Position numbers and translations under genes: made by a program. This document shows, piece after piece, positions 6,730 to 12,774 of a stretch of 12,774 nucleotides of DNA. Source of the DNA: Sedimentisphaerales bacterium (GTDB taxonomy: Bacteria; Planctomycetota; Phycisphaerae; Sedimentisphaerales; SG8-4); assembly GCA_016932895.1 (NCBI GenBank), contig JAFGCA010000743.1:1-12774 (forward strand), in the 5' to 3' direction. Positions within the stretch are counted from its first letter, which is position 1, and each line of letters starts with the position of its first letter. The notes below the pieces were generated by a model. It did no database searches. It was not told the origin of the DNA and saw only the letters and a list, made by a program, of their open reading frames with translations.

Positions 6730-8859
6730 ATGAGACTTGTGGATGAGGTTCGAGCCAGCATCGTGTGGTGTGTACTTGCCATAGGCTCATTTCTGCTTGC
6801 TGGCGGCGGGGCTTGTACAAGTCAAGCGGCCGTCACCGTCGGTCCAGGGACGGACTACGACTTCAGCACGATACAGGCAGCGATCGACGCCGCTGACAAT
6901 GGCGACGTGGTGCTGGTGGCGCCCGGGGAGTATGTCATTGCCGTGCCGATTACCTTTCGCGGTAAAGCCATTACAGTCCGATCTGAAACCGGGCCGGATC
7001 AGACCGTCATTCGGATGGTCGCGCCGAATGATCCCAAGCGTGCCAGTGTGGTGGTCTTTGAGAACGACGAGACGCCCGCATCTGTTTTGGAGGGATTCAC
7101 GCTGACGGGAGGCAGAGGCTGCCGGAGCACAGACCCGTCCACGTCTGCCGCCAGTGGATTGGCGGGCGGAGGGATTGCGATGATTGGGTCGTCCGCAACC
7201 GTCGTCGCCTGCATTATTACCAAGAACACGGCGGATACCGGCGGTGGCATGGACGCTTCCTACAGGTCTGCGCCGGTGTTGACGGACTGTATCATCAGAG
7301 AGAATTCGGTCCTGGGGTCAGGTGGTGGAATCTGCTGCTGGGATAACTCGTCTCTGACCATGACAGAGTGCCTCGTTGAGCGCAACTCAGCTCCCGGAAC
7401 GACAATGTACGTGAATGGAAACGGCGGCGGGATATTCTGTGGGCAGAGATCCGAACTGAAGATGACCAACTGCAATATCTCGGAGAACTCAGCGGGAATA
7501 AATGGCGCCGGATTGTCGTGTCAATTCAACTCGGTTGTGACTATGACCAACTGCTCGATCACAAACAACACATCGGGAAGATGGAGCGCCGGTCTGGGCT
7601 CCGGGCATTGCTTGATCACGTTGACCAATTGTATCATTGCCGACAACTCAGCGAATGCCTACTGCGGAGGTATAGAGACCGGGTTCCAGGACTCTTCACT
7701 GACTATTCGAAACTGCACGATTGTGGCAAACAGCGCGGGACAGTGGGGTGGAGGGATCATCTGTTGGGCCGGCGCCTCGTGCACGGTCACGAATAGCATC
7801 CTCTGGGACAATGTGGCTCCGAGCGGCCGAGAGGTCTACTTGCAGCAAAGTCCTTCCGTATTTCACGTTGCCTATAGCAATGTGAGCGGGGGCTCAAGTG
7901 GGGTTTATGTGGGTACTGGCAGTATCGACTGGGGCGAGGGCAATATCGATGCCAACCCATGCTTTGCCGAGGTCGCCCATTGGGGCGATGTCAATAACCC
8001 CAATCCTGTCGTTGGACCTGACGATCCCAATGCTGTCTGGATAGAGTGGGATTACCACCTGAAATCCGAGGTAGGTAGGTGGGATCCTCGCAACGACAGT
8101 TGGGTCGTGGATGAGATAACCAGCCCCTGTATCGACCGCGGCGATCCCAACAGCCCGATCGGCGATGAGGCGGACCCGAACGGTGGGTGTGTGAATATGG
8201 GCGCCTACGGTGGAACCCAAGAAGCCAGTATGTCCATCGGGATGCTGCCGCCATTACCGCCGCTGGCCCACTGGAAGTTGGACGAAGGTGAAGGCTATAT
8301 CGCCTCCGATGCAATAGGTGAAAATGATGGGACTCTGATTGGAGATCCGACTTGGCGTCCCGGTCAAGGTGCAATCAACGGTGCGCTTGAGTTTGACGGT
8401 GCGGATGACGCCGTTGCGGCGGCCTTTGTTCTGGATCCCGCCTACAATTCCTTCAGCGTCTTGGCATGGGTCAAGGACGGCGCCCCCGGTCAAGTCATTG
8501 TCTCTCAAGAAGGGGGGACGGATTGGTTGCTGGCCGATGCCGACTTCGGAAACCTGCAGACAACTCTCTCCAAGCCGGGAACCAGCGGCCGCAAAGCCAC
8601 CCCGCCGGAGCCTCCTTTGACCTCGAAGGTTGCGATCACTGACGGCAACTGGCATCGAATTGGTTTCACCTGGGATGGAAACTGCCGACGGCTGTACGTG
8701 GATGATGCGCTTGTGGCCGAAGATACACAATCCAGTCTGGCAAGCAGTTCCGGCGGTTTGCATATCGGCTGCGGCAGTGACATGACGCCAGGCACCTTCT
8801 GGAAGGGCTTGATTGACGACGTGCGCGTGTACAACTACGCCGTGAGTGAACCAAGATAA
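6730..8859 (+). CDS. Secreted right-handed beta-helix protein with C-terminal LamG domain
   Basis: Protein of 709 residues. Residues 1-33 form a signal peptide (core IVWCVLAIGSFLLAGGG, ending SQA). Residues about 35-430 form a parallel beta-helix: the opening FSTIQAAIDAADNGDVVLVAPG is typical of pectin-lyase-like and polymorphic-repeat proteins, and units of the form (T)MTNCxIxxNSA recur about every 30-37 residues with a GGGI turn. A linker has CIDRGDP (467-473) and NMGAYGGT (489-496), signatures common in planctomycete secreted beta-helix proteins. Residues about 512-707 are a LamG/concanavalin-like lectin fold, starting HWKLDEGEG and ending LIDDVRVYNYAVSEPR. No catalytic residues stand out, so a glycan-binding or surface role is more likely than lyase activity. 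The end is abrupt, soon after the last LamG strand; many relatives continue with a short helix or sorting motif. Local GC content is lower than in the flanking genes. Confidence 0.88.
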   Translation: MRLVDEVRASIVWCVLAIGSFLLAGGGACTSQAAVTVGPGTDYDFSTIQAAIDAADNGDVVLVAPGEYVIAVPITFRGKAITVRSETGPDQTVIRMVAPNDPKRASVVVFENDETPASVLEGFTLTGGRGCRSTDPSTSAASGLAGGGIAMIGSSATVVACIITKNTADTGGGMDASYRSAPVLTDCIIRENSVLGSGGGICCWDNSSLTMTECLVERNSAPGTTMYVNGNGGGIFCGQRSELKMTNCNISENSAGINGAGLSCQFNSVVTMTNCSITNNTSGRWSAGLGSGHCLITLTNCIIADNSANAYCGGIETGFQDSSLTIRNCTIVANSAGQWGGGIICWAGASCTVTNSILWDNVAPSGREVYLQQSPSVFHVAYSNVSGGSSGVYVGTGSIDWGEGNIDANPCFAEVAHWGDVNNPNPVVGPDDPNAVWIEWDYHLKSEVGRWDPRNDSWVVDEITSPCIDRGDPNSPIGDEADPNGGCVNMGAYGGTQEASMSIGMLPPLPPLAHWKLDEGEGYIASDAIGENDGTLIGDPTWRPGQGAINGALEFDGADDAVAAAFVLDPAYNSFSVLAWVKDGAPGQVIVSQEGGTDWLLADADFGNLQTTLSKPGTSGRKATPPEPPLTSKVAITDGNWHRIGFTWDGNCRRLYVDDALVAEDTQSSLASSSGGLHIGCGSDMTPGTFWKGLIDDVRVYNYAVSEPR

Positions 8860-8906
8860 CGGCCCTTTGCAGCAATCTGAAACGGCAACAATAGAGGTGG
8901 ACTGAA

Positions 8907-9014
8907 ATGACGTTGCAGAGAGCACCCCCGCCGTATTATAGATCCAAGAGTCGTACTGTTGCCGCCATTTCTGGAACATTTGAGACGAAGGAGGATCGAA
9001 AATGTGTTCAGTAG
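8907..9014 (+). CDS. Possible 35-residue leader ORF overlapping the next gene
   Basis: ATG at 8907 is preceded by GAGGTGG (8894-8900) at 6 nt, a fair ribosome site. The frame runs MTLQRAPPPYYRSK... and stops with TAG at 9012-9014, 10 nt inside the SnoaL-like gene, in another frame. This geometry would allow translational coupling. The peptide has no recognisable domain, and the downstream gene has its own strong Shine-Dalgarno, so the ORF may be chance. Confidence 0.25.
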   Translation: MTLQRAPPPYYRSKSRTVAAISGTFETKEDRKCVQ

Positions 9015-10474
9015 ATAGAAATACTCTGGTTCTTTCTCTGGTCGTGGTTGCACTGGCCGGGTTTCTTGGCACCGCCGCGGCCGACACGGAGGCGAACAAA
9101 GCGTCCTATCGCCGCGTCAATCAGGAGGCGTGGAGCCAGGGGCAACTGGCCGTGGTGGACGAGTGCGTAGCCGCGGGCTACGTCTATCATGAGCCGGCCC
9201 TGGGCGAGGTTCATGGCCCTGAGGGCCTCAAACAGACCATCATGGCGTATCGTACGGCCTACCCCGATCTACAGTTCACGATCGAAGACCTGATCGCCGA
9301 GGGCGATTTGGTCGCGCTGCGATGGTCGGCCGCCGGCACGCAAAAGGGCGAACTGATGGGCATCCCCGCCACGGGCCTGGCCACGACAACCGTCGGTATC
9401 AACCTGGCCCGGTTCGACGCGGACGGCAAGATCGTCGAAGAGTGGTGCAGTTGGGATGTGCTGGGCCTGATGCAGCAACTGGGCGTTGCCGCGCCCCCTC
9501 GTCCCGGGCCGGAATTCTACCTCTGGGACGCCCCGTCGGACATCACCGGCGACGCGGGCGACCCCGTGACCAACAAGCTGCTGGTCCTGCGTGTCAAGTC
9601 CCAGTTCTGGAACGGCAAGGACATCGCCGGGCTGGACGAGACCCATCACGCCAACGCCCTCGGCCACGATGTCAGTTTCCCCGCGCAACCGGGCTACGAC
9701 TCCTACCGGCAGGGCTGCCTGGCGTACCAGATGGCCTTCCCCGATCTCCATCACACGACGGATACCATCCTTGCCGAGGGCGACAAGGTGGTCGTTCGCT
9801 GGACAGGCACCGGCACACAGCAAGGCGAGCTGATCGGCATCCCGGCCTCCGGCAAGCCCGTCAAGTTCACCGGAATCACCATCTATCGCATCGCGGACGG
9901 CAAGATCGCCGAATCATGGTGGGCATACGACGCCTTCGGCCTGGTGCAACAGATCACGTCGCCGCCGGAGTATTCGCCGGTTGGCACCTGGCTCGTCTCG
10001 TCGCCGACGCCTGCGGGGAACATTCTCCTGCTGCACAGTATCCACCCCGAGGACGACAGCGGGATGAGTTTCGGCGGATTCTGCAAGCAGGTGAACAACA
10101 ACCCTACGTTCTTCGGGATGATCCCTGAGGGGGAAGGTGGAGTCGATATCTGGGCGAGCAAGACACGGCGAACTGGGCCTAACACCTACCAGACCACCCT
10201 GCTGTACTACGTGACCAAGCAGGGGCAAGGGCCCCTGGAGGAGACAGTCGCGATCGGCGTCGTCGATTGCCATTGGACCATCACCGGCCCGGATACGAAC
10301 GAAGGGCAAGCCACGATCAGCATCTACCTGGCAGCCCAGGATGCCGATGCCGACGGTCTGCCCGACGAAGGCCAGGAGCCGACCATCTGCGCGCCGTTCG
10401 TCGTCACGAGCAGGCGGATGGGACACATGCCCGGCTGCGTACCCGAACCCATGCCGGAGGTCCCCACGCCGTAG
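9002..10474 (+). CDS. Secreted protein with two tandem SnoaL-like (ester cyclase type) domains
   Basis: Protein of 490 residues. AAGGAGG (8988-8994) lies 7 nt before the ATG. Residues 1-27 form a signal peptide (core LVLSLVVVALAGFLG, ending AAA before DTEA). SnoaL-like domain 1 spans about 30-162 and domain 2 about 190-320. They are clear duplicates: AEGDLVALRWSAAGTQKGEL (99-118) aligns with AEGDKVVVRWTGTGTQQGEL (258-277), followed in both by (M/I)GIPA, DGKI and a closing DxxGLxQQ. The fold is the cone-shaped NTF2-like type; known SnoaL proteins cyclise polyketide esters, but many relatives have unknown or no catalysis. Residues about 325-475 form an unrecognised beta-rich domain (SPVGTWLVSSPTPAGN...) containing an acidic DADADGLPDEG loop that could bind calcium. 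Export is unusual for SnoaL cyclases, so a ligand-binding or extracellular role is possible. It may be cotranscribed with the beta-helix gene 142 bp upstream. Confidence 0.85.
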   Translation: MCSVDRNTLVLSLVVVALAGFLGTAAADTEANKASYRRVNQEAWSQGQLAVVDECVAAGYVYHEPALGEVHGPEGLKQTIMAYRTAYPDLQFTIEDLIAEGDLVALRWSAAGTQKGELMGIPATGLATTTVGINLARFDADGKIVEEWCSWDVLGLMQQLGVAAPPRPGPEFYLWDAPSDITGDAGDPVTNKLLVLRVKSQFWNGKDIAGLDETHHANALGHDVSFPAQPGYDSYRQGCLAYQMAFPDLHHTTDTILAEGDKVVVRWTGTGTQQGELIGIPASGKPVKFTGITIYRIADGKIAESWWAYDAFGLVQQITSPPEYSPVGTWLVSSPTPAGNILLLHSIHPEDDSGMSFGGFCKQVNNNPTFFGMIPEGEGGVDIWASKTRRTGPNTYQTTLLYYVTKQGQGPLEETVAIGVVDCHWTITGPDTNEGQATISIYLAAQDADADGLPDEGQEPTICAPFVVTSRRMGHMPGCVPEPMPEVPTP

Positions 10475-10497
10475 CAGGCTTCCGCATGCGAAGACAC

Positions 10498-10534
10498 GTG
10501 CGCAGGGCTGCACTCCGGTCGGGGCCCTGCGCAC
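10498..10534 (+). terminator. Hairpin downstream of the SnoaL-like gene
   Basis: GTGCGCAGGGC (10498-10508) and GCCCTGCGCAC (10524-10534) form a perfect 11-bp stem with a 15-nt loop, 24 bp after the stop codon. No T-run follows, so it may act as an mRNA 3' stabiliser or part of a factor-dependent terminator rather than a classical intrinsic one. Confidence 0.5.
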
Positions 10535-10582
10535 CCAGTTCGCCGTCGCCGGCCGCACCGTGAGAGGAGACTGAACGAGACG

Positions 10583-10630
10583 GCACAGCGCGAGGGGCTG
10601 TAGGCCGATTACAGCCCCTCGCCTCTGTGC
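10583..10630 (+). terminator. Long two-part hairpin between the SnoaL-like gene and the LuxR-type regulator
   Basis: GCGAGGGGCTGTA (10590-10602) pairs perfectly with TACAGCCCCTCGC (10610-10622) around a 7-nt loop. An outer stem of 6 bp, GCACAG (10583-10588) with CTGTGC (10625-10630), extends it across a 1x2 internal loop. It is the strongest fold in the window. No U-tract follows, so it is called terminator-like; it could also be the leader structure of the regulator gene. Confidence 0.55.
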
Positions 10631-10692
10631 ATTCCTCGCAGTGTCCCCGGCACAGGACGGGCAGCCGCCGGACTCAATGAGGGAGAATTTGC

Positions 10693-11295
10693 ATGAGCGC
10701 TTCATCAGGACGGCGTGTCTTTCTCGCATCGGGATCCCGCCCGATACGAGACACCCTTGCCAGTATCCTCGCCCCGTACGCCGTCACATTCGTACACGGG
10801 ACCTCGGTGGAAGACTGTCGCCAATCCCGACAGGCGGAAGGCTGCGACCTGCTGATCGTCGACCTCGACGGACAGACCACGCAGGGTCTGCAATTACTGG
10901 CGGAATGGGAGCAGACGTTGCCGCATATCCCCAAGCTCGCGATCGTCGATCGTGGCGCGATATCGACGGCCGTTCAGGCCATCAAAGCCGGCGCCGCCGA
11001 TTGTATCGAGAAGCCTGTCGTCGCCGGCCGGGTACTCCCGGTGTTCGACGGCCTTTTCCGTGTGATCGACTCGAATAACCGCAAGGCCGAGCCCGTCCTG
11101 ACGAATGCGGAAGCCGCCGTGCTGCATCTGGTCCTCCAGGGAAGGACCAGCCGCGAGATCGCCCATGTACTGCATCGATCACCCAGGACCATCGACGTCC
11201 ACCGCAAGAGCATCAGACGCAAACTGGGGGCCTCCTGCCTGGCCGATCTGGTGAAGGAAGCGGCCAAGAGGGGTTTTTTCGACCGACCGGACTGA
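10693..11295 (+). CDS. FixJ/NarL-like response regulator with degenerate receiver and LuxR-type HTH
   Basis: Protein of 200 residues, normal for the family. GAGGGAG (10679-10685) lies 7 nt before the ATG. Receiver domain: residues about 7-125, with the phosphorylatable position D57 (LLIVDLDG) and K107 (IEKPV) kept. The acidic pair that normally binds magnesium after strand 1 is replaced by S13/G14 (VFLASGS where relatives have VxVVDDD), and the switch Thr/Ser appears to be V85. Phosphorylation by a histidine kinase is therefore doubtful. The LuxR/GerE DNA-binding domain spans about 135-195 (LTNAEAAVLHLVLQGRTSRE, then the recognition helix region PRTIDVHRKSIRRKLG). No sensor kinase gene is adjacent. 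It probably binds DNA as a dimer and may be controlled by expression level or another ligand. The family call is firm; loss of phosphorylation is inference. Confidence 0.9.
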   Translation: MSASSGRRVFLASGSRPIRDTLASILAPYAVTFVHGTSVEDCRQSRQAEGCDLLIVDLDGQTTQGLQLLAEWEQTLPHIPKLAIVDRGAISTAVQAIKAGAADCIEKPVVAGRVLPVFDGLFRVIDSNNRKAEPVLTNAEAAVLHLVLQGRTSREIAHVLHRSPRTIDVHRKSIRRKLGASCLADLVKEAAKRGFFDRPD

Positions 11296-11348
11296 CGGAT
11301 CGCGTGCCGGGTGCATGACCGGCCATGCTGCCGCCCGAGCGACCGCCC

Positions 11349-11377
11349 TTGACATCCGGCCGCCCATCAGCGATAAT
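11349..11377 (+). promoter_or_regulatory. Near-consensus sigma-70 promoter for the pilin-like gene
   Basis: TTGACA (11349-11354), 17 nt, GATAAT (11372-11377): a perfect -35, ideal spacing and a -10 with 5 of 6 consensus bases. Transcription would start near 11384, about 190 nt before the ATG at 11573. It is the best promoter in the window. Confidence 0.75.
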
Positions 11378-11453
11378 CGATGGCAGTTGGCTGGGCCGCA
11401 GGGCACGCTAGTCCCGAGCGACGACACGCACGGCTTCGGGTCGCCGGTTCGCC

Positions 11454-11512
11454 CTGTCGCTGCCCCGCGAGGATTGCGATGCGCGGACGCGGGTCCGCAA
11501 TCCCGGGGACAG
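11454..11512 (+). promoter_or_regulatory. Structured RNA element in the leader of the pilin-like gene
   Basis: The 17-nt stretch 11496-11512 can pair without interruption: CGCAATCC with GGATTGCG (11471-11478), CGGG with CCCG (11464-11467), GACAG with CTGTC (11454-11458). The left side has bulges of 3 and 5 nt. An inner alternative is GCGGAC/GTCCGC (11482-11487 with 11492-11497 approximately). It matches no riboswitch class that I recognise. Confidence 0.5.
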
Positions 11513-11572
11513 CCGCCCACGGCCAGGAAACAAGAAGGGGGCCGGCCTCTCGGGCCACGGGAGTAGGTTGCC

Positions 11573-12370
11573 ATGCGAACGAAAAGAGCCTTCACCCTGA
11601 TCGAACTGCTCGTCGTCGTCTCCATCATCGCTCTCCTGATGGCCATCCTGATGCCCGCCCTGCTGCGGGCCAAGGAACTGGGCAAGCGGATGGTGTGCAG
11701 CAGCCACGTCCGCAGCCTGGGCCTGGCCAACGTCCTGTACGCGGACGACTCCGACGGCTGGTACGTGCCCATCATCTACCGCCCGCAGGGCAGCGGCAGC
11801 ACCAGCCAGATCGGCTGGCCCTCCAACCAGCTCTTCCGCAAGCTGCTCGGCTACAAGGACGCGCAGGGCGAAGGCGAGAGCGACTGGCACGCCCCGAAGG
11901 AGTTCCGCTGCCCCAGCGATCTGGTCGGCATCCAGGAACGCCCGGACCGGCTGTACAGCAACTTCCTCAGCTACGGCGCCAACATCACCGACTGGTACTA
12001 CTCCAACTGGTACGCCTTCGGCTACGCCGGCCACAAGAACACGACCGTCGCCTCGCCCGGCAGCAAGCTCTTCTTCAGCGAGAGCAACGACTGGTGGTTC
12101 TGGTGGAAGGGCGCCAACTACGTCGCCGGCTGGGACGTCCTCGGCCAGGACACCATCATGCCCTACAAGGACGTCGGCTGCGACGGACCCACCCTTTACC
12201 GCCACAGCGACGGCGTCAACATGGCCTTCTACGACGGCCACGTCGAGTACCGAAAGAAGGACAAAGTCTGGTCCCAGGAAGCCTGGGACGACGGCAGTCC
12301 CGGCATGTGGTCCACCTTCCGACACTGGCCCCCCACCGACGCCGAGCAAAAGCGCCTCCCGCACCCGTAG
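11573..12370 (+). CDS. Type IV pilin-like protein with H-X9-DG signature
   Basis: Protein of 265 residues. The start is supported by GGGAG (11559-11563), 9 nt upstream, and by the class III prepilin signal that follows at once: MRTKRA, then FTLIELLVVV and a hydrophobic helix to about residue 30. The prepilin peptidase would cut before F7, with Ala instead of the usual Gly at -1; E11 is the conserved +5 glutamate. The middle region is rich in aromatics (WYYSNWYAFGY at 141-151; W174, W175, F176, W177, W178). Near the end H211 is followed nine residues later by D221-G222, the H-X9-DG motif of the pre_pil_HX9DG family, which is hugely expanded in planctomycetes and often annotated as DUF1559 or general secretion protein G-like. 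The exact role is unknown; it is probably a surface or secretion-apparatus pseudopilin. It has its own promoter, so it is likely monocistronic. Confidence 0.92.
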   Translation: MRTKRAFTLIELLVVVSIIALLMAILMPALLRAKELGKRMVCSSHVRSLGLANVLYADDSDGWYVPIIYRPQGSGSTSQIGWPSNQLFRKLLGYKDAQGEGESDWHAPKEFRCPSDLVGIQERPDRLYSNFLSYGANITDWYYSNWYAFGYAGHKNTTVASPGSKLFFSESNDWWFWWKGANYVAGWDVLGQDTIMPYKDVGCDGPTLYRHSDGVNMAFYDGHVEYRKKDKVWSQEAWDDGSPGMWSTFRHWPPTDAEQKRLPHP

Positions 12371-12380
12371 CGACGGGTGC
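12361..12380. terminator. Inverted repeat spanning the stop codon of the pilin-like gene
   Basis: GCACCCGT (12361-12368) and ACGGGTGC (12373-12380) form a perfect 8-bp stem; the last two bases of the TAG stop begin its 4-nt loop. No T-run follows. It may stop transcription or protect the mRNA end, or be the edge of the repeat cluster that follows. Confidence 0.45.
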
Positions 12381-12401
12381 CCCGTGATTGGTGACTTGTA
12401 G

Positions 12402-12470
12402 TACGGGCATCTTGCCCGTATTCGTGGCGAGGGCGGCCCGCCCTTGCGTGTCGCGGGCATCCTGCCCGCG
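12402..12470. repeat. Cluster of three REP-like palindromes
   Basis: Three short perfect palindromes in a row: TACGGGCA-tct-TGCCCGTA (12402-12420), AGGGCG-gcc-CGCCCT (12430-12444) and CGCGGGCA-tcc-TGCCCGCG (12452-12470). The first and third are the same design with one changed base pair. Such units are typical dispersed intergenic repeats; I recall similar ones from planctomycete genomes, but copy number cannot be judged here. Confidence 0.65.
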
Positions 12471-12577
12471 CTCTTCCCTGCGCTTGTGCCGCCGCAGAGA
12501 CGAACCGGGCCACGAGGGACGAGCGACGGATTCTCAACCGCGAAACACGCGAACGATGCGAAAGGAACCGTCTTCGG

Positions 12578-12604
12578 GCCACGGGTCACGAGCCACGGGT
12601 CACG
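12578..12604. repeat. Tandem repeat, two copies of a 14-bp unit
   Basis: GCCACGGGTCACG occurs at 12578-12590 and again at 12592-12604, period 14. It lies in non-coding DNA. Probably a replication-slippage repeat. Confidence 0.6.
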
Positions 12605-12639
12605 GTTGAAGGGACGGCGGGATGAGGCGACAGCCGTAG

Positions 12640-12657
12640 GGTGGGGCTTGCCCCACC
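12640..12657. repeat. REP-like palindrome
   Basis: GGTGGGGC (12640-12647), a 2-nt loop TT, then GCCCCACC (12650-12657): perfect 8-bp arms. It belongs to the same intergenic repeat tract as the units at 12402-12470, though with a different sequence. Confidence 0.55.
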
Positions 12658-12727
12658 GCTCTTCTCTCCCGGCGCGGTCCGAATCACACCGATAGCTCGG
12701 TTCTCGCCCAGACGCCCAGCTCTTCCA

Positions 12728-12763
12728 ACGCTTCCACGCTTCTACGCTTTCACGCTTCCACGC
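12728..12763. repeat. 8-bp tandem repeat (ACGCTTCC type)
   Basis: Units start at 12728, 12736, 12744, 12752 and a partial one at 12760: ACGCTTCC, ACGCTTCT, ACGCTTTC, ACGCTTCC, ACGC. About 4.5 copies, with single-base differences. Confidence 0.65.
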
Positions 12764-12774
12764 GGCGTCCCGCC

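Larger units (their letters stand above)
12371..12774. other. Repeat-rich stretch without a gene at the right end
   Basis: 404 bp with no supported coding region. Short open frames on both strands are read through palindromes and tandem repeats and have no ribosome site or recognisable protein pattern. The content is the palindromes and tandem repeats listed separately; the rest, including 12471-12577, shows nothing I recognise. Confidence 0.6.

Noticed and set aside
8913..8942. Promoter TTGCAG-N18-TATAGA ahead of the SnoaL-like gene
   Set aside because: Only 3 of 6 and 4 of 6 consensus matches; too weak to list as a feature.
12402..12470. CRISPR-like array
   Set aside because: The units are palindromes of differing sequence without regular spacers, and no cas gene is present.
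11408..12589. 393-residue minus-strand frame rich in Val/Ala/Gly
   Set aside because: Antisense to the pilin-like gene and running through the palindromes; no start signal.

Overview
The window looks like chromosomal DNA of a GC-rich planctomycete, probably of the Phycisphaerae/Sedimentisphaerales kind. This is inferred from gene content, not from a marker gene. The pointers are an ECF sigma factor of the kinase-linked planctomycete type beside a giant Ser/Thr kinase with TPR and beta-propeller segments, a secreted beta-helix plus LamG protein, a pilin-like protein with the H-X9-DG signature, and palindromic intergenic repeats of the 'ACGGGCA...TGCCCGT' type.

Layout: (1) Positions 1-2195, minus strand: a two-gene operon. 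An exported ankyrin-repeat protein (189-2195) overlaps by ATGA with a second exported coiled-coil protein (start at 192) that runs off the left edge. (2) Positions 2196-2498: a divergent control region with two face-away candidate promoters that share an identical 11-mer. (3) Positions 2499-6566, plus strand: ECF sigma factor, then after an 87-bp gap with a 21-bp-spaced repeated motif, a 1133-residue membrane Ser/Thr kinase. (4) Positions 6567-8859: a leader that can fold into two mutually exclusive hairpins, then a secreted right-handed beta-helix/LamG protein with lower GC content than its neighbours. (5) Positions 9002-10474: a secreted protein with two tandem SnoaL-like (ester cyclase type) domains and an unrecognised C-terminal domain. 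(6) Positions 10475-10692: two strong hairpins. (7) Positions 10693-11295: a FixJ/LuxR-like regulator whose receiver has lost its acidic pocket. (8) Positions 11296-12370: a near-consensus sigma-70 promoter, a structured leader of about 190 nt and a type IV pilin-like H-X9-DG protein. (9) Positions 12371-12774: no gene, but a cluster of palindromes and short tandem repeats.

How they may work together (inference): the sigma factor and kinase form a transmembrane signalling pair. The kinase senses something outside through its propeller/TPR part and controls the cytoplasmic sigma factor. The exported ankyrin protein shares a control region with it, and the secreted beta-helix and SnoaL-like proteins downstream are plausible but unproven targets. 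The pilin-like gene has its own promoter and looks independent. No mobile element, CRISPR array, tRNA or rRNA was seen.
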